This document shows, piece after piece, positions 49,333 through 62,584 of a stretch of 64,000 bases of DNA. Within the stretch, counting starts at the first letter, position 1. Every line of letters starts with the position of its first letter. The translations under genes and the position numbers were made by a program. The stretch covers positions 47,657,501 through 47,721,500 of the forward strand of contig NC_068558.1 in assembly GCF_022201045.2 (NCBI RefSeq), written 5' to 3'. The stretch comes from Citrus sinensis. Taxonomy: Eukaryota > Streptophyta > Magnoliopsida > Sapindales > Rutaceae. The notes under the pieces were generated by a model. The model did no database searches, was not told the DNA's origin, and saw only the letters and a program-made list of their open reading frames with translations.

Positions 49333-52260
49333 TCAAACTATTGGGCAATTGAAAGCGCTGCATAGCTGAAGCAATGCTGATTGATTAGCTGGCTCAAGAT
49401 TTTCACTAATGATCTGGGGGTACCTCCCTGGGGAAACAGCAGAAATCCTGGCCAAAGATGCTACCAAGAATTCCTTTGGATCCTTTATATCCTTTAGAGG
49501 ATCCTCTTCTTTCTTCCCAGCATTGTAAAGGTTAACAAACGCGGTTGTATAACCCATATTTTCAGTAATATCTGGCATTTCAGGTTCCTCTTCAACTCTC
49601 TCCTCCTCAGGCCGTGAAAGAAGAGTAACAATGCTGTCCAGCATCTTCCCCCAGTGTCTAACAGCAGCAGCATCCAAAAGTACTGGAGATTCACAGATAA
49701 GTCTGGTTGAAGCAACAGCAGTCAACTTCCACTCAATGGCTCCAGTGATAAGCTTGAGATTTGGTATCCAAATCTGCTCCAAGATTACTAAAATAATACC
49801 AGATTGAACAGCATTCATTGTATTAACAAGGTTTTCAGGACCATGCTTGACCAGAAAGAGTGACATAAAAATCAAAAGAGACTTCACAAACTTTACTGTG
49901 CGCTTGTTTTGGAGGCGAGTAAAAAGGACTCCCCAGATGTGAGGCACAAATTGAGCAATGACCCCATATTCAAGACTTTCAACAATGGTGTTGAGGACAT
50001 AGAAGCCTTGTTCATCAGTGCTAGGCGATAAGACAAGCATGTTGAATATCCCAAGCACCTCTCTCAGCTTGCCTTCTTGGGCGATCTCACGGGGCACCTT
50101 CTGAAGGAAGGCTTGAAGCAAACGAACAAGTGCTGGGACATTTGAAGATCTCTTCCATGAATCAGGGGACAGAAGAAGATTAAAAATCTGCATGTAATTT
50201 GAGCTAAGAGGTGGCCTATTCAACTCAATAAGCTGAGCCAACAGCTGGAATGCATATGGCAAGAACTCAGTCACATCATTCTGCAAGATTATCTGGAGGC
50301 TGGGGAGAATGCTTGCTTCAAAAGCTGATATGAGAGAGGGATCCCTCTGGCATGCCCTCCTGACAAGAACAGCTACCGACTCAAAGAGATAGTGGTTAAA
50401 TATTGGACTTTTAGGATTTTTGCAAACTTCATTCAAAATAGAGGTCAAGCCCGATATGCAAGGCGCGGCGACCTCATTGGAAATCTCTGTAACCCCAAGA
50501 ACCCGCATTATACACTTCATTATGTACTGATTTTCCTCTGACTCTGGAAACTTAAAAGCATTAAAAAGGCTGGTCATCAGCACCGACAAATATGGAGTTA
50601 TATCTGCTGAATTATATCTCGACTTTCCTCCCTCATCCTTCACCTGCAAGAGTTTTTCTATACAACTTGCAGCGTAAGAATGTACCACATTTGACTCTGC
50701 ACCAAGGAACCTAACCAAGTCTGGAAAGAATTGAAATGCATGGATCTTAGGAATCTGAATCCTAAACATCGTAAAAAATTTAAGAGCACCTGCTTTGAGC
50801 ATAGGAAATGCATTCACATCCGGACTTTGCAATTCTGGGACAATAACTGATGTAAAGAAGCTCTGGACATCAACAAGATCAGTTGAAATAGAAGTACTCC
50901 CAGCCTTCTTAGTTGCAAGAGAGACAACTAAATAAATGGCACAATCCTTATCCTTCCAATTTGCCACAGGGTTAGCAGCAAATGAAGTTAACAAATTCTG
51001 TATCTGAACAGAAACTGTTTCCATTACATGCTGCCTATAATGCGTTGCAATCCCTTTAAGTAGTTCACACGCAATCCTCCTCCTAGTATCAACATCACTA
51101 CCCTCCATATCTCTCCTAATAAACTCAACATAATTCATTTCAAAAAGTTCTTCATCCTCATCTCTCAACCTCACATTTGGAATCACAATATTCTGACAAA
51201 TCTGCGGTATCACTCCTTCACCCGCAAACAAAGTGTGGTGCACACTCGTACTCACGTTAGTCAAAAACTTAATTGCAGTAACAGCCAGACTATCACGACT
51301 TGAAGACTGTGACACATTCCCTAGTAAAGTCCACACAGCAAGAGCAAAATCATTCAAATACCCCTGAAACTCTTCTTCGTTCATTTTCATGTAAAGACTG
51401 ATATTCTCACACACTGCAGCCCTAAGTCCGTCAACAAGACCTAATCCATCACTAGTACTCTCAAGTGCCGGGTAATTTGTTGTTAAATATTTCTTGAACT
51501 CAGTCATCCACTCTCTCATATGATCCTCAAAAAACTCAGGCAATTCTTGAAAATTTAATGAGTAAAATATCCTACAACACAATCTCTGAGACTCAAACAA
51601 TAGCTTAAGAGTTGCAACGGGCCCACCAGAGCTCACAGTAGAATCAATTAATGCAGCAGTTTTCAGAAAAATTTCCAGCAGTGGAGCAGCAAAATTATCG
51701 AGACAGTACTTTAAATCCAGCAAAAGATCATTTGTTTTGAACTGGTAACGAAATTTCTTGAAAATAGAGTTGGCAGTTCCCAAAATACCGTTAATGGAGA
51801 CGTAGTTGTTGGACTGGGCAGCGTCTTTGAGATTGGCGATGAGTTCAGGGAGCAAAGTGGGCCAGTGTTTAGGAAAATCGTGATTCCCGACGACCACTAA
51901 GGCTTCGCTGAGCTGGCTCTGGATGCGCGGAGTGGAAGTGAGCATGAGACCCACGATTAGGGATTTGATTTGGTCCTTCTCGGCGTCGAGGATAGGGGCA
52001 AGCGTGGGGCCAGAGTTACGATCCGATGCAGGGGCCCAGCGAAAGCGGAGATGGTTCTTGAAGTTGACCGCGGCGGCGTGGCGAATCTGTTCGTCGATGG
52101 TCTGCTCGGCTACGAGTCTAAGCACAGCGAGTCCATAGTTGGGCCTGTCCGCCATTTCGGCTAAAGATCTCTCGGCGGCGCGACGCGGCTCCGGGGATGG
52201 TGATAAAGTGTGGAGGAAGCATTGGGAGAGGTGCTGGAGGGTTTCCTGATTCCACTCCAT
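49333..52260 (-). CDS. CAS: Exportin-2 / CAS (importin-alpha re-exporter)
   Basis: A single uninterrupted 975-aa frame on the minus strand, close to the length of yeast Cse1 (960) and human CAS (971). The N-terminal importin-beta domain is visible at about residues 25-100 ([33 protein letters not shown]). The Cse1 central HEAT-repeat region follows (about 155-525, including YFTxF-like and [20 protein letters not shown] blocks), then the CAS/CSE1 C-terminal region ([20 protein letters not shown], [20 protein letters not shown], about 675-720). In nuclei this karyopherin binds RanGTP and importin-alpha and returns importin-alpha to the cytoplasm. The gene is intronless and intact. A 125-codon frame starting at 52495 overlaps the CAS start in another frame and is treated as leader or chance. 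Confidence 0.97.
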   Translation of the reverse strand: MEWNQETLQHLSQCFLHTLSPSPEPRRAAERSLAEMADRPNYGLAVLRLVAEQTIDEQIRHAAAVNFKNHLRFRWAPASDRNSGPTLAPILDAEKDQIKSLIVGLMLTSTPRIQSQLSEALVVVGNHDFPKHWPTLLPELIANLKDAAQSNNYVSINGILGTANSIFKKFRYQFKTNDLLLDLKYCLDNFAAPLLEIFLKTAALIDSTVSSGGPVATLKLLFESQRLCCRIFYSLNFQELPEFFEDHMREWMTEFKKYLTTNYPALESTSDGLGLVDGLRAAVCENISLYMKMNEEEFQGYLNDFALAVWTLLGNVSQSSSRDSLAVTAIKFLTNVSTSVHHTLFAGEGVIPQICQNIVIPNVRLRDEDEELFEMNYVEFIRRDMEGSDVDTRRRIACELLKGIATHYRQHVMETVSVQIQNLLTSFAANPVANWKDKDCAIYLVVSLATKKAGSTSISTDLVDVQSFFTSVIVPELQSPDVNAFPMLKAGALKFFTMFRIQIPKIHAFQFFPDLVRFLGAESNVVHSYAASCIEKLLQVKDEGGKSRYNSADITPYLSVLMTSLFNAFKFPESEENQYIMKCIMRVLGVTEISNEVAAPCISGLTSILNEVCKNPKSPIFNHYLFESVAVLVRRACQRDPSLISAFEASILPSLQIILQNDVTEFLPYAFQLLAQLIELNRPPLSSNYMQIFNLLLSPDSWKRSSNVPALVRLLQAFLQKVPREIAQEGKLREVLGIFNMLVLSPSTDEQGFYVLNTIVESLEYGVIAQFVPHIWGVLFTRLQNKRTVKFVKSLLIFMSLFLVKHGPENLVNTMNAVQSGIILVILEQIWIPNLKLITGAIEWKLTAVASTRLICESPVLLDAAAVRHWGKMLDSIVTLLSRPEEERVEEEPEMPDITENMGYTTAFVNLYNAGKKEEDPLKDIKDPKEFLVASLARISAVSPGRYPQIISENLEPANQSALLQLCSAFNCPIV

Positions 52261-52524
52261 ACCTATTCCAATGTTTGTGTGTGTGTTTTTGTTGATTTTT
52301 GGGTTTTTGAATGTGCGTGGGCTTTAGGGTTTTACGTAATAATTTGAAAGATTTCAAATCAGGAAATGCCGAATTGATGAGGAGAGACTGGGGCTTGCCG
52401 GAGAGCACAGAAAGGGGGAGAGCGAGAGATTGAATGCTTAGGTTTAGAGGGAAATTTGGGGGTTTTAATACACTAGATTTTGAGCGTTGTTTCAACGGTA
52501 GACAAAGGTCAGTTTAATCCCTTA

Positions 52525-52770
52525 GGATTAAAGTTTGAACTATAATTTAAAAGTAACAATATTAAAATATTTGATAAGTATTATTTATTATATTTTTAAA
52601 ATTATATTGATACGATTTTTTATTTGTATGATGAAAATTTTATATATTTTTAATAATTTTATCAAAATTATTATTTAAATTTTATATTTATTACATATAA
52701 TATAATAATAATAATATTTTAGAGCAACTATAGTTTTGTAGTTTAAAAGTTACAGTATCTCAATGCTAAA
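52525..52770 (+). repeat. AT-rich MITE-like repeat, copy B
   Basis: Aligns by eye with the reverse complement of 16965-17180 (see copy A) through shared AT-rich blocks in the same order. It lies about 265 bases upstream of the CAS start codon. TSDs not resolved. Confidence 0.45.
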
Positions 52771-53650
52771 CAGAACCAAAATAATAATAATAATAATAAA
52801 AGTAATAAATATTATTTTTGTTTTTAATATCTATTATTGAATTTTTTTATAAGTATTATTATTAAATTATTTGAAATCAATATTTTAAAATTTGTGTTAG
52901 TACATATATTCATTGTTCAATAAGCATTAGATTATTTTTACAAAATCAAAATCAACTAGTTAAACAAAATGTCACCTTAATAAAAAGTAATTATAATTAC
53001 TTATTTTTCAAAAAAGAGAACAAGATTACACCCACTCTACACCTAGGTTCCTCTCATTTTTGTTAATCAGTTGTATGGAACAAATAAAAATAGTAGGCTA
53101 GATTGTTGTGCATAGTATTCAATATTTTTCCCACTTGTTACAATTTGATTATCAGTAATCTATATGAAAGACGGTCATATGCAGTAATAAATCCTGTAAA
53201 ACCACGAAGCATAAAGGTGAAATTAATTCAAGATTTCTTGGGGTACTAAACATACATGTGTGTGCAAGGAGCTCGTGTTTTGGACCTCCTTGGTCTAAAC
53301 ATACATTTTCTTTTAAATAATTTAGTAATTTTGTTTCTTTATTTCACCAAATACATATTTTTAGTTTATATTTGAACCAAGAAAAAGATTAAGAACAATG
53401 AAAAAAATAAGAAAGAACTATGAAGGCCGCGAAAATGAGAATATAGATTTATTTGTTGGTAAGGAAATAATTTTGTGGAAAACGATAAACTCGTTAAAAG
53501 GCATCTTTTAAGTAGGGTTTTGTTGGAATTTTTAATAGGTGCATAGAGTAAAAAATGAATTTGTAAGTTTTTATAATTGATGTGTCGAGAAAATGGGGGT
53601 TAAAACTAATTTAATGAATTTAAATAACACATAGCGTTTTCTAATTTGAA

Positions 53651-54120
53651 ATAGGAAATTGCGGGTTTAGGCCGAATTTTTTCAAACTTAGGCCCAAGTC
53701 GATGTTATTGATAACAGATTGAGAGACGGGCTTGGTTCGAATTTGGGCCGGGCCTGGATGCCTAGCTTAGGCTTCCATTAAGTTTTTTAAATAAATTTTA
53801 GAATAAAACTAAAAGTTCAAAAAAAACCCCTTGAATTAAAGATGATTATTTAATACATAATATATTAATAGTCAAATAAATGAAATGGTAGAAACACAAC
53901 ATAGTAAATCACACACTTATAGATCATATATTATATAAATTATAAATTATTTTTTAATTTATAAGCACGTGTTTTTTTTTTATAAACTCTTAACTATACA
54001 TATTCATAACAAACTTTAAAATTTTTGACCCATACCCATACCTCGCAATGCATGCTGGGCCTAAAGCACTTGGGCAGGCATTAAGCTAAACCCGACTCAC
54101 AGTCGTGTTTAGCTACCCCC
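53651..54120. repeat. Possible hAT-like MITE remnant
   Basis: GC-richer edges surround an AT-rich centre. The left edge has GGCCC/GGGCC motifs (GGGTTTAGGCCGAA, GGGCCGGGCC), and the right edge has GGGCCTAAAGCACTTGGGCA and AGCTAAACCCGACT...GTTTAGCT. No clean TSD was found, so this may be a decayed element or unrelated sequence. Confidence 0.3.
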
Positions 54121-54269
54121 TTTATCCCAATATAATTTCTTTCCAATCATGGTCTTGATGTTAAATTAATGTGAACATTGTTATAATACACCATAATCAC
54201 ATGCACCAAACACACCCTTTACAACATGTATTAGAAGTCCATTGTAGTATTAATCTTATCGGTGATGAA

Positions 54270-54359
54270 TAATAGCATGGCTATTAGACACGCCGTCTTT
54301 AATAATAATTAACGGCATATAATTAAAATTTGCCATAATAAATCAATTTTGTTGTAGTG
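54270..54359. mobile_element. CACTA-like transposon end (remnant)
   Basis: TTTTGTTGTAGTG at 54347-54359 is the reverse complement of CACTACAACAAAA, close to the consensus end of plant CACTA elements. CGCCGT...AACGGC motifs lie just inside (54292-54316), like subterminal repeats of that superfamily. No partner end was found nearby. Confidence 0.35.
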
Positions 54360-55042
54360 TACAATATTAATTTCGGTTGCAATGTTACAATTGATACGAC
54401 ACGTTCTGTGCAGGCCTTCACATAAATGCATTTGAGCCACTTTCATATATGTATACAGAATGTCCTGCCCTCAAGCAACGGGTATTATATGTCTAGAATA
54501 TGGTATTTAATTGCTTGTTTTGTTTGGCCACTTTTATGAATTGTTGTTTGTTAGTATGAGTGAAAGCATCTGTTGTCACTGTTTCCTAAAGTTCCGCTGT
54601 GTTATTCTTATTGGACAGCCGCAGACAGCCAGTGCCAATTCAATTGAGAGGGAGAGTACTTAGAAAAAAGTTATATGATATTTAATTAATTGGTGGCAAT
54701 GAAAATGCTGGTGCAATTTGAAGAAACTAAGTTTCACATATCTCAGTCGCAGCATCAATGGTGCCAATAATGTGGTCCGACCAATTATTCGGTTCGGTTC
54801 GACTCTTGCCCCATTAGAGACCGGGGTTCAAATCACTGACAACTTCAGGATTGTAATCAAGAACCTCATTGCTATATTCATCGGCCAATAAACATCCATA
54901 ATCCTTTGATTTCTAGAAAATTTGAAGAACAAAAAATAAATTCGGGAGTTAATTAAGAATTGGATGCGTTGGTGATTGATCAGCGGTATCCAGTAAAAGA
55001 GTGGGCAGTGGGTTTCTTATTAGTCATAAGTATTATATCCCC

Positions 55043-55377
55043 TGCCACTTCGGCCTTGGCCGAAGTGGTGGGCTGCTGCCCTCACAAGGCTTGTGAGGGT
55101 AGCGGTTCTAGCCCCCACAAAAGCATTGTGGGGGCTAAATGTTCTTAATATATAAAAATCATTCTCCCTTGCGAAATGCGAGTGGAGGATGGATATCCCT
55201 CCTTTGTGAAGGGTTATTTGTCTGGGCATGTACTTCACAGAATTCAATGTAATAATGTAAGTCCCACTCATGTATATCTGATTGTAATTATCAGTGTAAT
55301 ATATCTGCTATAATAGCAGTTATTGTAAATATCTGTGTAATACAGTAATCTGATGTTTAATCAGTATTAAAAAAAAA
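55043..55377 (+). mobile_element. SINE retrotransposon, copy 2
   Basis: Flanked by a perfect 12-bp TSD, TATTATATCCCC (55031-55042 and 55378-55389). It starts TGCCACTTCGGCCTTGGCC, contains an internal GTTCTAGCCC where copy 1 has the B-box-like GTTCAAGCCC, and ends in poly-A. It is full length without the internal duplication seen in copy 1. A 22-base inverted motif around CCACTTCGGCC/GGCCGAAGTGG lies at its 5' end. Confidence 0.88.
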
Positions 55378-55614
55378 TATTATATCCCCTTTATTAAATA
55401 CTTATTGTACATGACAAGTGATTGTCTTGAAAATTAATAAGAAGATTAATGGGTCAACCAATTCAAAACAAAGATTTTGACTAAACGATCAGTTGTTTGT
55501 CATCCCTCCTTCACCACGTCATTCTCCAAATAAAGTCATTGATTCGTCTTCTTCTAAGTAAACTAATGCTATATTATTTCTTAATAAAAAGAAATTTACA
55601 TGGTAAGTTAGGAT

Positions 55615-55745
55615 TAGAATATATATATTCATTCTCTAGTGAAGATATTCTTTTTTTTTTTTATGTGGACATACTTTTAAATAATAAATTTAAAATTAAT
55701 TTTTTTAAACCATACAGTTTTATAGTTCATTAAAAAATAACTCTC
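55615..55745 (+). repeat. Short dispersed repeat related to 41500-41650
   Basis: TAGTGAAG-T followed by a T-run, ATGTGGA, then AAACC-(G/A)CA-(G/A)TTTTA and AATAACTCT, matches the layout at about 41505-41650. It is decayed and has no clear ends. Confidence 0.4.
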
Positions 55746-57889
55746 TGAAACTAAAAGACTAAGATCATGTTTAAATTAAAAAAAAAAAAAAAGGCACATA
55801 CAACTAAGAATGATTATATATATAGACATACAAAAAAAATTGTAAATTCACATGCAGAAAAAAATGAAATTAAAAATTATGATAATTAAATTCGTTGAGG
55901 TAGCTAAAGATCAATTACTAGAAACAAAACAATAAATGGTTTATTGATAAATTATCTTCCATTTCACCCAAGTGAGTAGGAAAAAAAAGTTGAGTCAAAG
56001 CTTCTATTGTTTGAAGAATGTAACGGAACTCCCTTGTGCATGCTTTAAAACTCATCCAAACCTGCTGACGTTATATCAGACATCGAGTCAAGGGTCTTTT
56101 TTTTTTTTTTACCATTAACCTATTTTGCCCCCAATATTTTAGGAATATCAATCAAGTAAAGGATTTATATGATGAGCAGCAACGTGCTCTTCTTCCGCAT
56201 TCTTCTCAAATACATGACACTCAATTTAATGAATTTTATGGCAATATAAACGAGTTTCGTTGTAAGAACCATACAGAAATTTTGTAATATACATGGGGTT
56301 CGAATTAAGTTGAGTTTTGTGGTGACATGAACAAACTTCGCTATAAGAGCCATATAGAAAATATGTTATATGCATAAGCGACCCAAATTAAGTCGATATA
56401 TACTTGATAATTGAATTAATAAAAGCCCGTGACAATTAGGTGGGTTAGGTTCTTTTATAACTATGTAGTGATGTCTATGTACGATCGAATGCAATATATT
56501 TATCTATGTCAATTTTTTAGATATTTATCTTATGAATACAAAGTTCACAAACATCATAGTATTAAATTAATTCAATCACTAAGGGTATATAGGTCATTTT
56601 ACTTGATTCATATTCTCAAAACATTAAACTTTATAATCACTTAGGACAAAATAGTAAAATGATCAATAAAATAGTTAACAAAATTGTTATAACATAAGGG
56701 GTTCAAATGGATTTAAACACATGATAGGGTTCTAATTACTTTCCTTAGACAGGAGAGGGTGTTTGGCATTTTTTTCATGCGAGAATGAGTTCAAGTTATA
56801 GTGGTTATATGTGGAATTCATTTTCTTTTTAGTATTTAAAAATAAATTTGGCTCATTCTTAAACACACACAAATTTTCGGTATCATAAATCAATTTACAA
56901 TGCTGTAAAAATTAATTTACGATGTCATAAATCCATCCCAGGCTTTAATTCTAAATTAAAATTTTTGAATGAAATTTTAATATAATTTTCAATGTTTCTA
57001 AATTGCACCATCATAATATAATTTTTGAATGAAATAGTGATTTATTTATTTTGTTTTACGTGCAGAGGACTGAGATTACCTGTTTCGAACAATGCATATA
57101 AATAAGGTAATAACACTAAAATTTCAAAATCTTAACTACGTTGGGCAGCGAATCCCAAAATTCGGAAAGAGACAAGCTTCTGGCAATTTCTCTTTCTTAT
57201 GGGCTCAGCCTCAGCCATCAACCGATCAAAGAATCCAAAACAAATAATAATAATAAGGACCTTTGCATGTTACAGAATCTTTAACATACAACCACCCAAA
57301 AACAAACCTCTAAGTGTTGCTATTCAAACAATTGAGGGGTTGTGTAAAATTTGTTTTGGGTGAGCTGTAAGTTACAGAATCTGTAACTTAGCAGCACCCT
57401 AATAATAATAATAATAATAATAATAAAGAAAAAAAAAGTGGGGCAGGCTCTCATAGAGGAATGGGCAAAATATCCGATAAGGAACAAGATTTCAGCAACA
57501 GAAATAGGCTTAACTTTCATTACGCAAAAACAGTTAAAATCGATTGAATTTATTTATGCATAACATCGTGGGTTTAATGTACATATCCAATGATGCCCAA
57601 TTGCTATGAACCAGTGGCCCATGGCACATGTAAACGAGACAGCGACCGTGACGTACAGCCACGCTCAACATAACAAACTTGAGAAAAATATAGACATTGA
57701 TATCATAAGCGAAGAGCCGCAAATGGCGAATTTATTGTAAAACCAGTGAGCTTTGATATGATGACACGGCTAAACGCGGCCCACTAACAAATAACTAACA
57801 CATACCAAGTAATTACAACGTACAAGATGGACCGGCCGGTTAAAAATATGTATACAAACGTACACGCGTAACAAACCACAGCGTTCAAT

Positions 57890-58462
57890 CTACAAACATG
57901 CCATGGACGGCGGCTGCTGTTCCTGTGGCTGTGCATCTTCATCAATCCACGTGGACGTGGTATCACAGCTGAACGTCCATCCGCAAGAATTACTGTACCA
58001 CCCACCATTCATCAACTCAGGCAACTCAATCTCCCCCCAAAAGTCATCACCGTCCGATTCCGAGACATCACTCTTTTCTGATGAAATGAGTCCGGCATGT
58101 GCTGCCTTAGCCGCTGCCTCCTGAATATCTCTAGCCGCACGCGTGGAAGGTCGTGGCAAGGCCTCAACCTTGTCAGGAAAATTTAGCTGAGCTTTTCGTC
58201 CCTTTAAGCAATACGCAGCAACGTCATAAGCCCTAGCTGCCATTTCCGGCACGGGGAACGAACCCAGCCAAATGCGTGTCTTTTTGCGTGGCTCTCTAAT
58301 TTCAGACACCCATTTGCCCCACCGTCTCTTCCGGACACCGCGATAGACAGGGTGTCGCGTGCCGCCTGTTTGTGAGCTGGATTTACGGTGAATTGCGGTG
58401 GCTGTAGCGGTGGCACTGTCAGTCAATTCATGTTCAGTGTATGTGTATGGTTGTTGCTCCAT
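57890..58462 (-). CDS. DREB-type AP2/ERF transcription factor
   Basis: An intronless 190-aa protein on the minus strand. One AP2 domain spans about residues 38-97 ([46 protein letters not shown]), with Val-14 and Glu-19 of the domain as in DREB proteins. The following [20 protein letters not shown] segment is a signature of ERF groups II-III (DREB A-4/A-5). The C-terminal half is acidic ([16 protein letters not shown]), a probable activation region. It should bind DRE/GCC-type promoter elements in the nucleus and act in stress or development. I cannot assign an individual orthologue. No EAR motif is seen. Confidence 0.93.
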   Translation of the reverse strand: MEQQPYTYTEHELTDSATATATAIHRKSSSQTGGTRHPVYRGVRKRRWGKWVSEIREPRKKTRIWLGSFPVPEMAARAYDVAAYCLKGRKAQLNFPDKVEALPRPSTRAARDIQEAAAKAAHAGLISSEKSDVSESDGDDFWGEIELPELMNGGWYSNSCGWTFSCDTTSTWIDEDAQPQEQQPPSMACL

Positions 58463-61298
58463 TTACATTTTACATTTAAGAGCTGCTGGCTTTGAGTGCA
58501 TGTCAAAGACTCAAAGACAATTTATATTGTACAATGACGTTGTAACGGTGACTGCAATTACTATACTACCCATGTCTAATCTATCATTGTCAAAATTAAA
58601 AAAAAAAAAAAAAACAAAAGAAGCATACAGGAGCCTAGCCTTAGCACATCTCACGCGCACTTCTCTTCCACGTGGAGAATGTCTGGAAATAGTGCGGTGT
58701 TAAACAATAATAAAAAGAGCACCACTTGTGGAAAAAAAGTTGAAAGCGCGTGGAGGTGTAGAGGGGCTGAGGGGTTGTGTTTCCTACCAGGATTGGTGGA
58801 GCATTGACACATTGGCACAATAATGACCGAGCAACCTTTTCAAGAAAGCTCGCTATCCAACTTCTTAAGACGACTATAGCTTTTGGTCGAGTAGAGAGTT
58901 CACATGACTGAGGGTAACACGAGAATTTAGTGATTAACTTTTGTGTTTTTTTTTTTTTTTTTTTTTTTGTGTGTGATTTTTTTTCATGATATTTTATACA
59001 TTTTGTAGCGAGGAAGCTGCCTTGATTATGATACAAATAAATGTGTAGAGACATCCATTATTATTATTACATGTATAATATACGTCAACTAATTAATATT
59101 TTTGTCTTATTTCTTGGCCATACGAGACACCCTGTTTTCAAGGTCATGAACTTGCATAGATAGTGACTTGATAGGGACCGTGTATGATTACAAAAGCTCT
59201 CCGGGATTTCTAATCAACTTCATTATGCACTAAGCATGCGTAATGGCACAAATCAGTATTGAACATTTTGGTCGGTATCCATGTTTTGTAATTTTGAAGC
59301 GACACGAGAGAAGTTGAACTAAATTAACCGGGAAAGTGAAGTAAGAGATAACTAAGCGTAGAGCAAGATATAGTTATAATGCTTTTGAGTGCCTGATGAT
59401 GAGTTAGGGCTAATGACCGATGAAATAGACTAACCCTTGATCCTTATATATATTCAAAATACAGCTGGCTTCCTGTGATTTTATAAGGCAGCAGCTTAAC
59501 TGGTTAAGCAATAAAAGTGGTACTTTTGATTGGCTAACCAAAGAGCAGAAGATCAGAGAAGTAGCTGTGCGGGCTCGACCAAATAATGATTTAGTTTCTT
59601 CGTAAAGAAGAAAGGAAAATACGTACTAATAAAACCAAAGACCTTCAACCACACTATTTACCCTAAAGAAAAGAACAGTAGATCTCGAATACGGAGTGAG
59701 AAATTCTCTTTTTCTGTTTCGGGAATGACCGCAATTTATATAATTTAATTTATCTTTTCCTCGTCAAAAATGGGCACCTACCATTCACCAATTGGAAGCT
59801 ACCCACCAATAAAATCTTATCTTCTCTTCTCTTCTCTTCTCTGTAGAGATAATATGGCAATATCCTCACCTCACACTGAAGTCACATTTGCGTACATCCT
59901 TTATCCCTTTTCTTTAGTGTAATTGGGTAATTGCGTCCACTTCTTTTTGTCCTTAATCAGAGGCACCTACTGACTTTGTTCGTAAAAATTTCTCTTTAAA
60001 CACATGCCATTATATTATACAGACTGTGACAGCTTTTAAGCTTCGACCACCTGTAACATTAATGAGATTAAAAATTTGAACTTTACTATAAATATACTTG
60101 ACTTATAATACTCTCAATAAGTTTGTGATTGTAAATATAATATACATATCAATTTTTTAAAAAACAAACCTTGGCAGTTGGCATGGCGGGGATGATTGCA
60201 CTTTGCTGTCCCGCTAGTACAATAACTTTACTCCGAAGGTTGCCACGTAGTTGTTAAATGTCTGCTTGGGATTGGCAGGGCGGGAATAATCCAACAACAA
60301 ATGGGGTACAGGACACTGTTAACGCGTTGTATAATTATTACAAAGAAAAAGACAGTATTTCTCAGCTCTAAAGTGCTTGCCCTGATTTTCCATTTAACAT
60401 AATGCACGCATTCTGGAAATGCCTCTCTATCTTAAAACACAAATTGCTTGGCGGTTGGTAGAGACTAAAGTATATGTATATTAGTTATTTTGACGTAGAA
60501 ATTTCATCACCAGAACCCTATAGCTCCTGGTCCTGGCTTGCCTTACCTGCATGATACAATTTCTTTCCTGATAAAGGATTTGTTTATTAGTCTTTGATAA
60601 GATTTATTAAGATTGATGATCGTTTGGGGTAGGGATTTCACCAAGCCACGCGTTATAAGGATTAACTCCCTCTCAATTGAAATAACAAATGAGGTTAGAC
60701 TTGATTGAAAATTTGAATTTAGTAACCTACGATCTGCCTGATTCCATTATGTGATCTAAATAGTAAAATTCAAAAACATATTTAGGAGCTGATAAGGCCT
60801 ATATACCCTCCTATTGTAATTTTGACTATGACTATAGTTTAGTTGACTAGTGAATTTGGGTCTAAACAATAATGACACATGCTATGAACAATGGTGTGGG
60901 AGCATATTACACTACTAAATAATGAAGAGTCAATATTAATGTAGGATTATTATAGCCAAAAATATGTGATTAGGAAAAAAGTGACAAACCAATATTATTG
61001 AAATTGTGTTTGGAAACTGTTAAAGAAAATGCTTCTCAAAATGAATTTGAAAATATTTTTTAGAAGAAATTTAAAAATATTTTCTTTGAAATTATTTTGG
61101 ACAAAGTAATTAAAAAAAAATGGTTTGAAAATGCTCTTAACTCTCTTCAATTCTCTCTTGGTTTTACTTGGCTCAGGGGAAAACAAAAAAATGAAGCCTT
61201 TGCTCTTCAATGCGAGCCTCTATTATATCCGAAATGCTGACTTCAATTTCAACAATTTCGGCTTATTGGAGAGCCAGACGGAGAAATAAATTCATTAC
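58463..61298. other. Intergenic region upstream of the ERF gene
   Basis: The first several hundred bases are the ERF promoter and leader. Poly-T near 58947-58969 and a (TCTTC)n-like tract near 59821-59842. No coding region supported. Confidence 0.5.
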
Positions 61299-62110
61299 TG
61301 CTGCGTTTACTTTTTGGATTGGAGTGGGAATCCTTGGATTAGGAGTGTGGAGTTGGAGTGGGAGTAGGGTGTTTACTTACACTAAATGAAAGTATGGATT
61401 GTCAATCAGAATCCTAATTATTTGTTTACTTTGTCTTGGATTGAGAGTAAATTATTTTAAATTACTATTTTATCCTTATGTACAGAATTATAATTTGTAA
61501 TTAAAAAATTAATAAAAAATATATTTGGAAAATAAAATAAATATTTTATTATATTTATAAATTAATAATAATTACTAATATTCTTAATTATGTAAATCAT
61601 AATTTTTTTATTAATTTTAATTTAAATTATGTGAATAAAAATTATTAATAATAGCAACACAAATGAAATATTATTATTGATAATATAGTACAAAATTAAT
61701 ATTTTTTTAGAATAAAATATTTATTATTATTAATTAAATAAATAATTAATATTTTATTAAAATTAATGTTTAATATTATTAATTTAAATATAATATTTAT
61801 TTATTTTTATTTTATTAAATTTAATAAAATAAATATGATATAATTATTATTTTTAATAAATATGATATTATTTATTTTATTAAATATGATATTATTTATT
61901 TATTCATTTTTATAAGGATAAAATGGGAAGAGGAGGGAGTGGATTCCCACTCCCACCTCCCCCCATGGGAGTGGGAATCCCACTCCCCACTCCAAAATTA
62001 GGTGGGACCCACGGATTCCCACTCCCACTCCCTCATTTTTTAAGCTAAGTAAACACTGGAGTGGGAGGAATCCACACTCCACACTCCCACTCCAGAAAGT
62101 AAACACTGCC
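61299..62110. mobile_element. Harbinger-like non-autonomous DNA transposon, copy 2
   Basis: An 812-bp element nearly identical to 13208-14050, flanked by TAC (61296-61298 and 62111-62113). The same ends (TGCTGCGTTTAC... and ...GTAAACACTGCC) and GGGAGTGG/CCCACTCC motifs are present. Differences from copy 1 are small indels near the left end and scattered substitutions. No transposase. Confidence 0.82.
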
Positions 62111-62584
62111 TACATGCATTTATTTCCATTCGTGCTTGCATTAAATCTTACGCATACTTTTCCATACATTAAGTTCTTTAGTGAGCATGCATTTAATAAT
62201 GATACATGCTTATCAAAATGAGCCTCTTTAGCTTCTAATCCTTTATTTGTAGTTACTATATCCTTAAATTTTAATTAAAAATAAATAAAATAAATATTCA
62301 ATGTATGTGAATCAGTAATGTATGTATGCATATTAGGATTTAGTGTTTTAGACTTGACTCATCTTTTAGAATGATTGGTACTCTACTAACTTGTTTCACA
62401 AAACATTGAATTGCTGGCTAAAGTCTCCTAAGTAGGCCTAGCTAGCTAAGAATTCAATGCAAATTGAGTCGTACTTTAGTGTATTTATATTTTCTAAACC
62501 GTAGTCCACAATGATTTTCCTAACACAATGGCTTGGGTCTACCATGAAATATGTTCCTTATTGGTTGATTGGACTTTTTGATTA
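62111..62584. other. Intergenic spacer between two Harbinger-like copies
   Basis: AT-rich DNA with no gene or element end that I can define. Confidence 0.45.

Larger units (their letters stand above)
52261..57889. other. Intergenic region between CAS and the ERF gene
   Basis: The first ~250 bases are the CAS leader and promoter. The rest is AT-rich with transposon remnants listed separately (AT-rich MITE copy B, possible hAT-like remnant, CACTA-like end, SINE copy 2). Simple repeats include (TAA)n at 57400-57426 and poly-A near 55780. A small inverted repeat, TAAGTTACAG...CTGTAACTTA, lies at 57368-57390. No other gene is supported. Confidence 0.5.

Noticed and set aside
52118..52495. 125-codon frame overlapping the CAS start codon
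   Set aside because: It shares sequence with the CAS N-terminus in another frame and has no recognisable domain; likely a chance frame in the leader.
54785..54845. GGGGTTCAAATC resembling a pol III B box
   Set aside because: No A box at proper spacing, no cloverleaf, and no poly-A tail or TSD, so neither a tRNA nor a SINE can be supported.
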